DNA of 64,000 nt from Eutypa lata (lineage: Eukaryota > Ascomycota > Sordariomycetes > Xylariales > Diatrypaceae). The DNA is taken from contig JAKULF010000004.1 of assembly GCA_022661535.1 (NCBI GenBank), positions 4,712,001 to 4,776,000 of the forward strand, written 5' to 3'. Positions 37,830-47,704 of this stretch are shown here, in pieces; the first letter of the stretch is position 1; every line of letters begins with the position of its first letter. Made by a program: the position numbers and the translations under genes. The notes under the pieces are model-generated. The model had not been told where the DNA came from. It saw only the letters and a list, made by a program, of their open reading frames with translations, and made no database searches.

Positions 37830-39516
37830 TTATGATGATGATGTGTGTAAAGTCATAGCCCAACCATATCCGTCGAAATCGTCTTCTGTAGCCTCTTCAA
37901 GAGAAGACAATGCCATCGCCACCTCTTCTGCAGATGGGCGGTCTTCTTTCGCGGGGCTGAGCATCTTCTTGACTTCACTTAGCACTGTCTCCAATGGACC
38001 CCGGCATTGCTGATCGAGCCTACCCAACATGTCTTGCACAGCTTCCCGACGCTGTGGCTTGTCCTCAGCGCCTAGCACGAAGAACCGCTCGTCGGGATCA
38101 GAACGGGAGCTAACTCGGCCGTGCCGTCCCTTCCTAAATGCCGCCAGACCGTCCAAACCTAGAACTAGCCACACAATGAACTCCAACAACACGGCCCCCA
38201 TAGACCATATATCGGATGGTAGACTATAGCACCTATCCAATGCCTCGGGTGCTTGGTACGGCTCGTTCCACTTTTGGGTGAATGGTTCCTGTTTCTGGTA
38301 TGGACTGTCCCCGTACTTCCAGTGCTCGATCTTTATGCAACATAAGCAAGACAGCTTTAGAGTACCCTTGAACACCAGTATATTTTCTGGTTTTATGTTC
38401 ATGTAGTAACAACTCCACAGTCTCAGTTCCGTAGCTGGAAGGGCTTGCTGCTGCGTACCGTCTAGCTGCGTACCGTCTGGCGGTTCTATGACAGCTGCAT
38501 CTTCTGCTTCCCGCTCCGAGACCCCGTGGATGGCAGCAAGCCCCTTGCATAAACCCAAAACCTGCACAAGGATAGTATGGATCACACTCTTGTCGCATCG
38601 TGTTAGACTGTTCATATACCCTTGGAGGTTTGAATCGCCATATGGAGAGAGCGTGTAACACGAGCCATCGTATGTCCACGAGGCTAAGGGTGTGTTGACA
38701 TGCGTGTGCGCGACATGCATTATGGGGTGGTCGAGGAACCTTTTCGCCCTGTTGTATGATGGATCGAACCGCCCGGGGTTGTACACGTGCATTGCGTAGT
38801 ACTTGTCCTGGGTCTTATTAGTTCTATTCATCCACGCGAAATACATAAGAAGCTGTGATAGGAAGACAAACCTCCGATATCTTGTTGTGGTCCGGATGTA
38901 TTGCCACTTGAAATACCTCTCCAAACCCCCCCTGCTCCACTGGTCCATGGATATATATAGGCAGCCTCCATCTGTTGGTATATTGTTGGTCTCTGGTCGC
39001 TTTCATCACCGGGAGACAGAATCGGGCTTGGTTCGGATGGAAGATAGTGAGAGCGTCACCGTAATATTCACTACCCTGGAATGCCCCGGAGTATATGCGA
39101 GCTTTATCTTCATCTTCAATGGGTAATGCGTCATCATTGATACCACCCTCTATGGCCTGGCGGAGGAAGCCTTCGGCCTTTGTAGTTAAGCAGTAGATGA
39201 CGATGACGAAGAGAACCCTGCCCTTCTCGAAGATCTCATTTGCCAAGGCCTGGTCGGGGATGACTTGACTGATGACCTGCCTTTCAGACAGTTTGTCGAT
39301 ACAGCTTTTAGGCAGGAACTCTACCTCCTTGTCGTCCCCCAAGGGGAAATTGTGGAAACGGGACCATTTCCCAACGAGGTCGATGATATACGATCTAAGG
39401 TCTTCAGTGTCTGGTGGTAAATCTATGCTCTCGTCCATTTCATCATACCACCCCTTAGGATCATTTTCCATCTTATACGATGGGTCTGGATGGCTCATTA
39501 GATCGAGTCTTGTCAT
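37830..39516 (-). CDS. Kinase-fold protein lacking catalytic residues (pseudokinase)
   Basis: Two exons, 38872-39516 and 37830-38807, give about 540 aa; the 64-bp intron (GTTTGTC, ACTAATAAG, CCCAG) joins KISE to DKYYAMHVY. ATG 39516 is the first ATG in the open frame; a hydrophobic run upstream has none. The N-terminal 150 residues match the unnamed region that precedes the kinase domain in many fungal kinase-like proteins. The glycine loop is intact (EQGGFGEVFQV). The ATP-binding Lys is His (YYAMHVY), the catalytic HRD Asp is Asn in YYMNIKPENIL, and the DFG motif is absent (LKLSCLCCIKIEHW stands in its place). The APE motif (YQAPEA) and the C-lobe SDIWSMGAVLLEF are kept. I infer a kinase fold without phosphotransfer, perhaps a scaffold. 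The frame is clean, so this is not an obvious pseudogene. Confidence 0.82.
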
Positions 39517-41348
39517 CAAAGTTGATAGTAATGTAAACAATATTAACAAAAGAATTGCTAGATGGTGTAGAAACGTCGAGCATGAAAACAATAAGAGAAC
39601 GTGAAAAGCCTACTAGATAGGAAGATGGTAGTTATATATATAATACATGATAATTAGTCAATATATTGTCAGCTGGATAGCTACTAAGCAGCTGCAGTGA
39701 TTTCAGGTTTTTTTTCGTATTGAATCCTTCTCAAGTATCACACCAGCCAAACATGGCCGGCTGTTCTGTGTTACGGCAAGAAAATCCCAAAGCATTCCAA
39801 CTATATATGCTCTATTAAAGCTACGTATTACAATAAAGGGATACATAAATTCAAGCCAGTGCTGGGAATCTTAGTGCAACGTATTGGTGGCGAATTTTGT
39901 TGGTTGTGTGAGTACGCGCGGCTCTCGTAGCACTGATGGTTGCAATGGTGCCCAAGCACATACCTCCTTTGTTTGTTCGGAATTTTGGCACGGATTTCTT
40001 GCATTATATGAGTACATGCCTGTTCAGACTTGGAATGCCCATTGCTATACTTATATTTACGGTTCACCTTAGCTGACTAAGTACTCGGACAAAAAGATAG
40101 AAAAAAGAGAGTACAGATAGGTATAAGATAATCTGAATTGGCACCTCTTCAGGATGTCTAAAAACCCTATCTTTGTGCCTGCCACTTTTATCTATCCGTG
40201 ATAAGCCAGATATATGCTTCATATCAGTAAAGCTAATAGCTATAGTATTTTCGTATACAATTTAGGTACCCCGAAACATAAGCCAATTATATCGTCATCT
40301 GTAAATCAGACTCTACTATGAAACCTTTGCTCACTAGCCATGTAGTTAGTAGTACTATTCTCACAGAAAACATCAGCATTATTAGTTTATCAAAGGTAAA
40401 GCGAAACTAAATACTCACATCGCTGCATTAACCCATAGAAATAATTATGCCTATGCATACTCACAACAGGAACTGCACTAAATAGGACTGAGACTCGAGA
40501 TACTATCAGGGAGGTGAAACATTTACAAGTTACCCCCAGAGGAAAGAAAGATTGGTACCACCAAGTCTAACGAATTTGAATTCAAGTAACAAGTATAAGG
40601 GGTATTATATAAAATAAAATAGGACCATGCTATTGTAAGTAGAGTGCCCCTGTTCCCAAAACCAAAGGAATTATTTTGTCCCAAGCGTATGTTGGGAGGC
40701 AAAACATGATTTCTCCAAAGGCAAAATCTGTTGAGTTTGTCTTCACGAAGCATGCCAATTTATAATAAACCACACTTACATTTTTTAACGGCTCTAGACA
40801 ATGATCCCGTATTTACCTGGCTTTGATAACACGGGGACTGAATGACAATATGGTAAATGGATACTGGACGTCTTCAATGTGCACAGCAACAAGCCTGAAT
40901 CTCTCTATATCATGTTAAGGTTGTTGATAATATAGTTGTTTGTTGGTGTTCACATTACAGCTCTCCTACTCACCAACGCTGGGTACACAGTCCTAGCTTG
41001 ACAGCGGTATGGGCATACGCCCCTCGTTTGATGACGATGCCGGTGGGTGCCCTCACTTGACAACGACGTCCCTGACAGCCATCACTAGCCCACAGCGCCG
41101 GTAGATGCCCCACGCTCGTCGATGATGATAGTACAATGTTTAAAATAGCTGCCTCAAAGGTTCCTGTCCTTGTGCCTTAGGTACTTACAGGCTCCCCCTC
41201 TTAAAGGAAAAAAAAAAGAGGGAAAAACAAAACAAAACAAAACAACCACACTTTCTTCCCACGAGAGCCTGGAGAGTGTAGCAACCCTCACCACCTGATT
41301 TAGAGCCAGTATCTTGCAAGAATCCGCACTTCTCTTAATCTTAAGAGA
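39517..41348. other. Intergenic region, AT-rich, no gene seen
   Basis: This is the divergent spacer between the pseudokinase (-) and the zinc-finger gene (+), so both promoters should lie in it. No coding signal was found on either strand. 41210-41250 is a purine-rich AAAACAAAACA-type run. Confidence 0.55.
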
Positions 41349-42571
41349 ATGCAGCCAAACGAGGAGCAGGCCCTTCAAGGGCCCCAGATTCTCCAGACGC
41401 AACACTCCGTGTACTTTTCTTCGGAAGAGGTTGCTGCCATCACTGGAGAGGCCAACCGTATCTTCGCACATCGAGATGCTACCGACCTGTATGCATTCCG
41501 CCTCGTTCTCGATTCTGCCATTGTAATAGCGCAGGAGAACCAGAATCTCCCCCCTGGCGCGTCCCAAGGATATCGAGAGCCGCGGTATGTAATTTCAGAG
41601 TTTCCTTATTTTTTCCTTCCTTTTGCAGCTAGCTTCAGTGTTTGGGGATGATTTGAAAGGCTAAACGTTTGGGAGTACAAATTCCGGAACAACTCCCATA
41701 CCTCGCCAAGATGTCCGTAAAGAAGTAATTGCTGACTCTTTTTATTTTTAGTGTCTTTGACAGAGGGCAGACTGCGGGCGTAACTAGCAGAGGTTTTCGC
41801 ATGATTCTGAGAGAATCCCGTGATATCTTGCTTCATAGAAGCACCGCCGAATTGCACGCTATGGAATTCGCCCTCGATGGACTGATCGCGGAACATGAGC
41901 GTCTCGGATTTTTGTCTCGGGCTGGCTTGCCACAGGTTTGTTACCGCCTTTATCATATATGCTATCGACCCAACTAACGTAAGTAGGACGCCGGTCTTGG
42001 CGAAGCTCACGCGGACGCCGGAGATGAGGATAACGACGAGTACAAGGACAAGGACGAGGACATGACTGAAGTCGAGGACGTGGCTGAAGACGATGAAGAG
42101 ACTGAAGATCGCGGCGACGGCGATGACTACGGCGATGACTACGGCGATGACTATGGCGATGACTACGGCGATGACCACGGCGGTAACGGCGATGAGCATG
42201 GTGGAAGTAGCGATGGCGAGGACCTGACCTGCTCTATCTGCGGGAACGTCTTTTATTCGCACATGAAAGAGAAACATGCCGGCTTCGTATGCCTCGTAGG
42301 TGGCCCCAGCCACTGCTGCGGCTTCGAGGTAGAGACCGAGGCAGAGCTCAAGACTCACCTTAGACGAGTGCACTCCGCGACGCTTCTCTTTTACGAGGAA
42401 GACGAGGAAGACGACGAATACGTTTGCCCTCTTTGCGAAAGCAAGCATGGGCGTCCGGAGGTTCGGCGCCGTGTCTATCGCCCCTTAACGGAGGAGGTAG
42501 AGGACGATGAAGATCAAGATGAAGATGAAGATGAAGATGATGAAGGTGGAGATCATGGATACTATGATTAG
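41349..42571 (+). CDS. Acidic protein with C2H2-like zinc fingers
   Basis: Three exons, 41349-41584, 41752-41935 and 41987-42571, encode about 334 aa. Exons 1 and 2 give a soluble Gln/Glu-rich helical region (SSEEVAAITGEANRIF, ELHAMEFALDGLIAEHERL) of unknown fold. Exon 3 opens with a highly acidic Asp/Glu stretch that includes a DDYG repeat. It continues with CSICGNVFYSHMKEKH, then a C-x12-H-x4-H finger (CGFEVETEAELKTHLRRVH) and another Cys pair (VCPLC). It ends with an acidic tail, GGDHGYYD. A nucleic-acid or protein-binding nuclear role is inferred only from the fingers and acidity. Just beyond the TAG the same frame stays open for 36 codons and resembles an exon of the SET gene at 61.7-63.0 kb. 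A possible 75-nt intron, 42497-42571, would remove the stop and extend the protein to 42682. Confidence 0.75.
42119..42180 (+). repeat. GATGACTACGGC tandem repeat
   Basis: Five copies, the last degenerate, of a 12-bp unit encode a DDYG repeat in the zinc-finger protein. Tandem coding repeats of this size often vary in copy number between strains. Confidence 0.9.
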
Positions 42572-42700
42572 GTAGACATAGCTAGTGTCGATGACGAAGA
42601 TTCCGACGAGACGATTGCTGTCAGTGACGAGGCCTCCTATCTCGGAAGCTCAGACGATATCACGGTCGGAAGTCGTAAGTAAGTTGGGCTAGCGAGTATG
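42572..42700 (+). other. Segment duplicated from the SET-gene exon
   Basis: From 42587 to 42695 the DNA aligns with the reverse complement of 62658-62762, with about four in five bases shared. The translation shares DDEDSD, DEASYLGSSDD and TVGSR. The match runs past the coding part into the donor of the SET intron (GTCGTAAG-TTGGGCTAGCGA), so it is a DNA-level duplication and not protein convergence. This copy has an extra TAAG after GTAAG. Confidence 0.85.
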
Positions 42701-42774
42701 TAGCACACAAGTCGGCCTCCATGCCCTCATCGAGGCGGCATCTCCACTCCCGCAATGCATGACCTTTCATAATT

Positions 42775-43445
42775 TCACAGCTTCATCTGGGTGACTGTTC
42801 GTTCTCTGTCATAAGTTTCTCTATAGTAGTTACGTAAGGGAAAGGTATGTAGGCAACTTACGGTCTGTGTCCCTGATTGCGTGGGTGGTGAAATTTGACG
42901 GTGAGGACGATCACCAAAGCGATCACACACCCCGTGCCGATGAACCCGTAGAGCACAAAGGTGTACCATCTGCCGGCCAGCCCTCCCCCGCTTCGCCTGT
43001 CTCTAACAAACCACCCTGGTTGCTCCCGCCGTCGCCGCCGTCGCCGCCGTCGCCGCCATCGCCGCCACCATCCAGTTGGCGGGGGCTCTACGACACCCAT
43101 CCCGCTGTGCCCGTGGACGCTGGCGTTTGTGTCCTTGCTCCTGCTAGAGGGCGGCGAGTCCGTGCCGTAGACTGGCAGTGGTGAGGTTACCAACGCTGGG
43201 TACAGATCCTCGGACTGTCTTAGTATCCTATTATCACCACCACTGCCACCGCTGCGACTTCCAAGAGCTGGACACTGCATGATAGCAGGTGATAACCTTG
43301 CTATCGATCTCTCTGGGATCCGCGGAGTCTCCTCGCCGTTGCCGTCTCCCACTTTGCTGCCCTCTGGAATAGAGGGCATCTGCGATTCGGCAACGGAGGC
43401 GGCGCTGTACGTCCGTTTCGACGGACTGGTGCCAGTAAGAGGCAT
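42775..43445 (-). CDS. Small single-pass membrane protein with polyarginine run
   Basis: ATG 43445 opens a frame whose first stop follows a GTAAGT donor. Splicing 42806-42861 (56 nt, acceptor TATGACAG) gives about 204 aa ending TVTQMKL at 42775; without splicing the stop is at 42858 and the protein has 195 aa. Residues 1-125 are Ser/Pro/Gly-rich and disordered. Residues 128-140 are almost pure Arg (RRWRRRRRR), then comes a membrane helix at about 160-184 (YGFIGTGCVIALVIVL) and a short tail. The Arg cluster on the N-terminal side suggests that this side faces the cytosol. There is no signal peptide and I do not recognise a family. The Arg run is encoded by a GCC/GTC-type triplet repeat, so part of its length may be repeat expansion. 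Confidence 0.6.
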
Positions 43446-45054
43446 GGTGGTAGCACACTTGGTTGATTATTCGGAGTCGAGTTCAATGATATGGAAATGG
43501 GAATTTCTGGTATGTAGGATCAGCTAAGTCGATACCGTGCCGCGATAGGCTTCTCGTCCTCTGGTGTCATTGCTGATTCTCGTTCTCTCCCAGTTAGTTT
43601 ACAGCTGCTGGCGCACGCCCGTATGGATGGACGTGTGAGCTCCCGTATCTAACTAATATGGCAACAAAAACATTGCTAGTAAAGAGAAGACATCAAGCTT
43701 GCCACGTGGGGGAAAGAACGATCTATAATCAGAGTATCGACCTTTCTATCCCTCCCTAGATCATGAGAGTGTGGTAAGGCTAGGGTATCACCTGTTAGAC
43801 TACTACGAAGAAGTGAACACCGCTAGTCCCGTAGCATCTGTTATTTGAAGACCTCGCGCCGTGACAGAAGAGAAAGGGGAGTGGGGCTTGGCATTCAGTA
43901 GTTATCTGCGACGCGACGGGTTTGAGTATTATTTCTAAGGGGTAAGTAGTCTCATAAGCGAGACAGCCACTTGAGGAACGACAGCAGACGTCATACTGTT
44001 GCACATGTCGAGTATCTTTCTATTCATGTACATAGTATGGAGCAAGCCGAGAATCGCCGGGAGGAACCAACCGGCCGATCTATGGTAGGGCTGCCGGTAG
44101 GTACGTATGAATCAGAGCCTACACCTGGTGATGATGGGCCATGCCTCGCCCGTGAGGGAGAGAGCAAGAGCGAGTGACACATCCTACTACATTCGCTAAC
44201 CTTCGCTTCACATGTTATTTCGATGTCTATGGCAACCTACTTACTTCTTAGCTGGATGGTGCCTAGTTACCTACTATGACTCCAAGTCGAAAACACGAAG
44301 AAATACCCCACGCCTACCATTGCAACCCACCCCACCTTCTCCTTATTCCAAATACTACGGAGCAGATTCTCTCGAGCATATCACGCAACTGCTTATGAAT
44401 TTCTAGTCAGACTTGAGTAAGCGCTTTGATATCTAAATATGTATTTTGAATAAGCACTGAAACATGCAGCAGTGCGACTTTCTTAGATAGAACGAGGACT
44501 AGCAATGTTGGAGTTCTCGCGAATATTCCTTGCTACTATACAGGTGGGGGCACACGTCAATGTCGTTATAGCGACGTCTAGGATGGTGTATCAGAGCAGA
44601 GCCTCATAGGCTGGGCGGCCAGCGGGAGGTTACTACGGATCTTAACGGATGCTCTAGTTGGACAGGGATTATCTATCTATCGATGTTCGGGTCTCGTTCC
44701 TGCTGGACTGGTTTCATGAAAGGGGACGAATTAGGCACACATGATGTAGATTATAGTATGGCACGAGGTAATGCCACTAGGATTGTACTCGGTAGGTATA
44801 GGCCGTAGGTGTGTGTATTGGTCATGAATGCGCGTGCTCTACTATACACAATAAATAGTGAGGACAACCGAATATTGGTAAATATACACACTGACTAGGT
44901 AGTTACTAGGTATTCAGTATAGCTAGGCAAGTCATCAATAGTCACTCTTCCCGGTCCAAACTACAACCAAGAACCAGTTACCAAACAGCCTTTAATTGTC
45001 TTGCCTAGTAGTAGTCCTCTACCTTCCCACACCTCTCTCCATCCAGGCATCCAC
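43446..45054. other. Intergenic region, no gene seen
   Basis: No coding signal is supported on either strand. It holds the promoter side of the membrane-protein gene and the 3' end of the ABC transporter. CTAGGTA/TACCTA-type motifs recur at 44895-44920. Confidence 0.55.
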
Positions 45055-47704
45055 CTACTGCGAATCAACCTTCTCAACCTCAGCACCAGCCTCCTTCTCA
45101 ACCTCAACGTACGGCGGGGGCTCCAAGGGCTTATCGTCGCTCCCCTCAACCCAGACGGATTCAAGCTCGCGGTTGATCTCCTCGCGGCGGCGCTTCCACT
45201 CCTCGACCTGGGCGAGGCGCTCGCGCAGCTCCTGCAGCTCGCGCTCGACGTGCATCTTCTCGCGTTCGGTGCCGATGCGCTCGAACTCCCACTCGTCGCC
45301 CTGGTCGCCCGTGCCGAGCGCTAGGTTGAACGTGTGGTACTTCTTGAGGGAGGCACGCGTGGAAATGGTGATTAGGGCTGTGTGGCAATCGTTAGTACAT
45401 CATAGCAAAACGAGAATTTGAAAAAGAAAAAAGGTGGTTAAGAGAAGTAGAGACTAGAGCTAATAAGAAGAATAAAAGATAAAAAGTAACTTGAAAAAAA
45501 CTTACTGATGCCCCTCTCCTTGCACGTCTCGTATAATAGACCTTCCACATCGCTCGATACAGCACTGGTCCCTTCGTCGATGATGGCGTACTGCGGCTCG
45601 TGATACAACAGACGGGCAATACCAACCCGCTGTTTCTCTCCGCCGCTAAGGACGTCTTTCCACTCCTTCCGTGTATCCCATCCGCCCTCCCGGTCGGGAA
45701 GGTATCCGAGCTTGGCGGCATCGAGCGCGCGCTGGAGGTCGTCTTCGCTCTTCCGCTTCAGCCGCATGTCAACCTCGCCGTCGGGATAGATGACCTGGTC
45801 CCGCAGCGTGCCGACGGTGAGGTAGGGCCGTTGTGGTAGGAACATGATCCCGTCCTCGCCGATGGCCTTGGGACGGCTGATGAGGCCGCGGTAGACGGGC
45901 CACAAACCGGCTAGGACTCTCGAGATGGCGCTCTTTCCGATACCGTTGGGCCCGGAGATCAGCAGGTGCTCTCCCCGGCGAACGATCAGGGATAGAGATT
46001 CTATCAGCGCATCGCCTCCCTGCGGCCAGAGGCCAGGAGCAACCACCGGGACGTGCTCGAGTCTGACGCCGTCGAACCCCTTTTGGATGGTTCCTTGAAC
46101 GTCGGAAAGAGAGTACAGTTCGTTTCCGGTCGGGAGCGGGAAGTAAGCGTTGGCGTGAACGCGGTGCAACGTGGAAATGAGCGTGTAGACCCGGCTCGTG
46201 TGGCCAGCCAGCTCGGCAAGATCCTTGATGGAGTACATCATCCTGCCACCGGCGTCTGCCAGCGAAAGCATGAGGCGCTTGTTGGTGATGAAGTCCTTCA
46301 TGCGGTTTCGCTCGTGGCCGCCTCTTTCCGCCCCATCTACCATCTCGCTTGCACCACCCACACCACCCCAGGCCGGCAGGAACACGGGTAGTGACGATAG
46401 AAGGTAGCCATAGGCGCTCCAGCTGTACTTTAAGATAAAATCTTCGAGGATGTTGTAGCGGATCTTTAGCATGTATATACCCTCCATCCAACTCTTTAAC
46501 GACTTGAATTCCTTGTTAAGGAATGTCTTTTCCATTTCCGCACCACCGTAAAAGGCGACTTCCTCTGCGTTCGCGATCAGACGTGCATGTAAGCTTCGGA
46601 AATCACCCTCTTTGCGACCTTCTACTGCCTTGAGTTTTCCGAATGGGGGCGACATCCTCCTCAATATGCTGGCTGTTAGGAAATAATTGCTAAGAAGCCC
46701 AGTCAAGGCCAAAGGCCCTAACGAACGGTATAGTTGGTAATTGAAGACGCAGAGATCTACGAAGGGCTTCCCGAGCGAGGAGTACAAGTTCGCCGCGGAG
46801 GCGCAGAACAGGGTCAGGTCCTGAGTAATAAACTGATCGGCGCCTTGCCCAACTCCGCCATCTAAGTTGGATAGTTTATAGTAGTTCAGGTTGTCGTTTA
46901 GATATAGATCGTGGATGTATCGCGTTAAACGAGTTCGGAAGGCGATGGAAACTTTGGATTCGAGGTACTTGATCATGGAATTTGTATACGAGGCGAACCC
47001 TCCTAAACCACACCACTAAGATTGAAATGTAAGCAATTAGTTCACATGTTGTTCACTGGTTGGTGGTCGCCTACCTTGACTATCCCCCAAAGGAAGAGTC
47101 TTCCGTTGCCAGCCACTAGATCGCGAACAATCTCACCATCTAGACGAGCGACTACCAAGGATAGGTAGGTTCGCAGCATCAGGAATGCGCCATGGCTAAC
47201 CAACAAACCGGCTTCTTTGCTTGTCCAGCGGGGTATCATAATGCTCATCAAACTTAGGAACTGATGCAGGAATGCTAGGTTAAGTCCCGGCTTTGTCTGC
47301 GCGGAGGGCACGGTGCCATCGCTCAGACCAGACACCTTGGGCGGGTTGAGAAAGAGTCGACGATGCGCCTCGAAGGTCAGGGGTTTTGTTGGACGGATGA
47401 CGACCTTGGTGGTTCCATCCTTATAAGGGACGTATATTGTTCGCGAGCCATCCTTGTTGAACAGCCAGGAGTTGGTCCTTAAGAGTTTCCGTCCCTGCTC
47501 TTTCTCTTGTTTCCTCCGCCTCCACCACCTACGCCCGCCTTCTGCCCCGAGGATAATAGATGCGGCGAGGGCGAGCGTCGCTAGGATCTTGGTGCGACGG
47601 GACGTCTTGCGTATGCGGTCTTTGGCTAGCTTTGTATACTTGTCGAGGAAAGCTACGAGGATATCTTCGGAGGCCGCATGTCGAAGCGTTGACTGTACCG
47701 CCAT
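45055..47704 (-). CDS. Peroxisomal ABCD half-transporter (Pxa1/Pxa2-type)
   Basis: Three exons, 47075-47704, 45506-47015 and 45055-45377, encode 820 aa. Pxa1/Pxa2 (ALD-protein family) heterodimers import long-chain acyl-CoA into peroxisomes for beta-oxidation. A basic N-terminal region and a first helix (TLALAASIILGAEGG) are followed by the ABC-transporter membrane domain. It carries the family signatures RTRLTRYIHDLYL, NLDGGVGQGADQFITQDL, the EEA-like NAEEVAFYGGAEMEK, and ILEDFILKYSWSAYGYLLS. The ATPase shows Walker A SGPNGIGKSA, Q-loop MFLPQRPYL, signature LSGGEKQRVGIARL and Walker B YAIIDEGTSAVS. The H-loop is ITISTRASLKKYH: Ser-Thr-Arg stands in the switch-His region, as is common in this fungal branch. 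Exon 3 adds a coiled coil (ELQELRERLAQVEEWKRRR). The 128-bp second intron separates it and has a CTAAC branch. Which of the two paralogues this is cannot be settled by eye. Confidence 0.95.

Noticed and set aside
38824..39591. Longer N-terminus with a hydrophobic segment for the pseudokinase
   Set aside because: The open frame upstream of 39516 has no ATG, so the apparent membrane helix is more likely 5' untranslated sequence.
40972..43204. A 16-bp identity (ACCAACGCTGGGTACA) at 40972 and 43189
   Set aside because: Too short and with unrelated flanks. It is probably chance or a trace of an old duplication that cannot be shown by eye.
45769..46491. 240-codon second minus-strand frame within the ABC transporter
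   Set aside because: Frame-shifted shadow of the conserved ABC exon, rich in Arg/Pro, with no domain.
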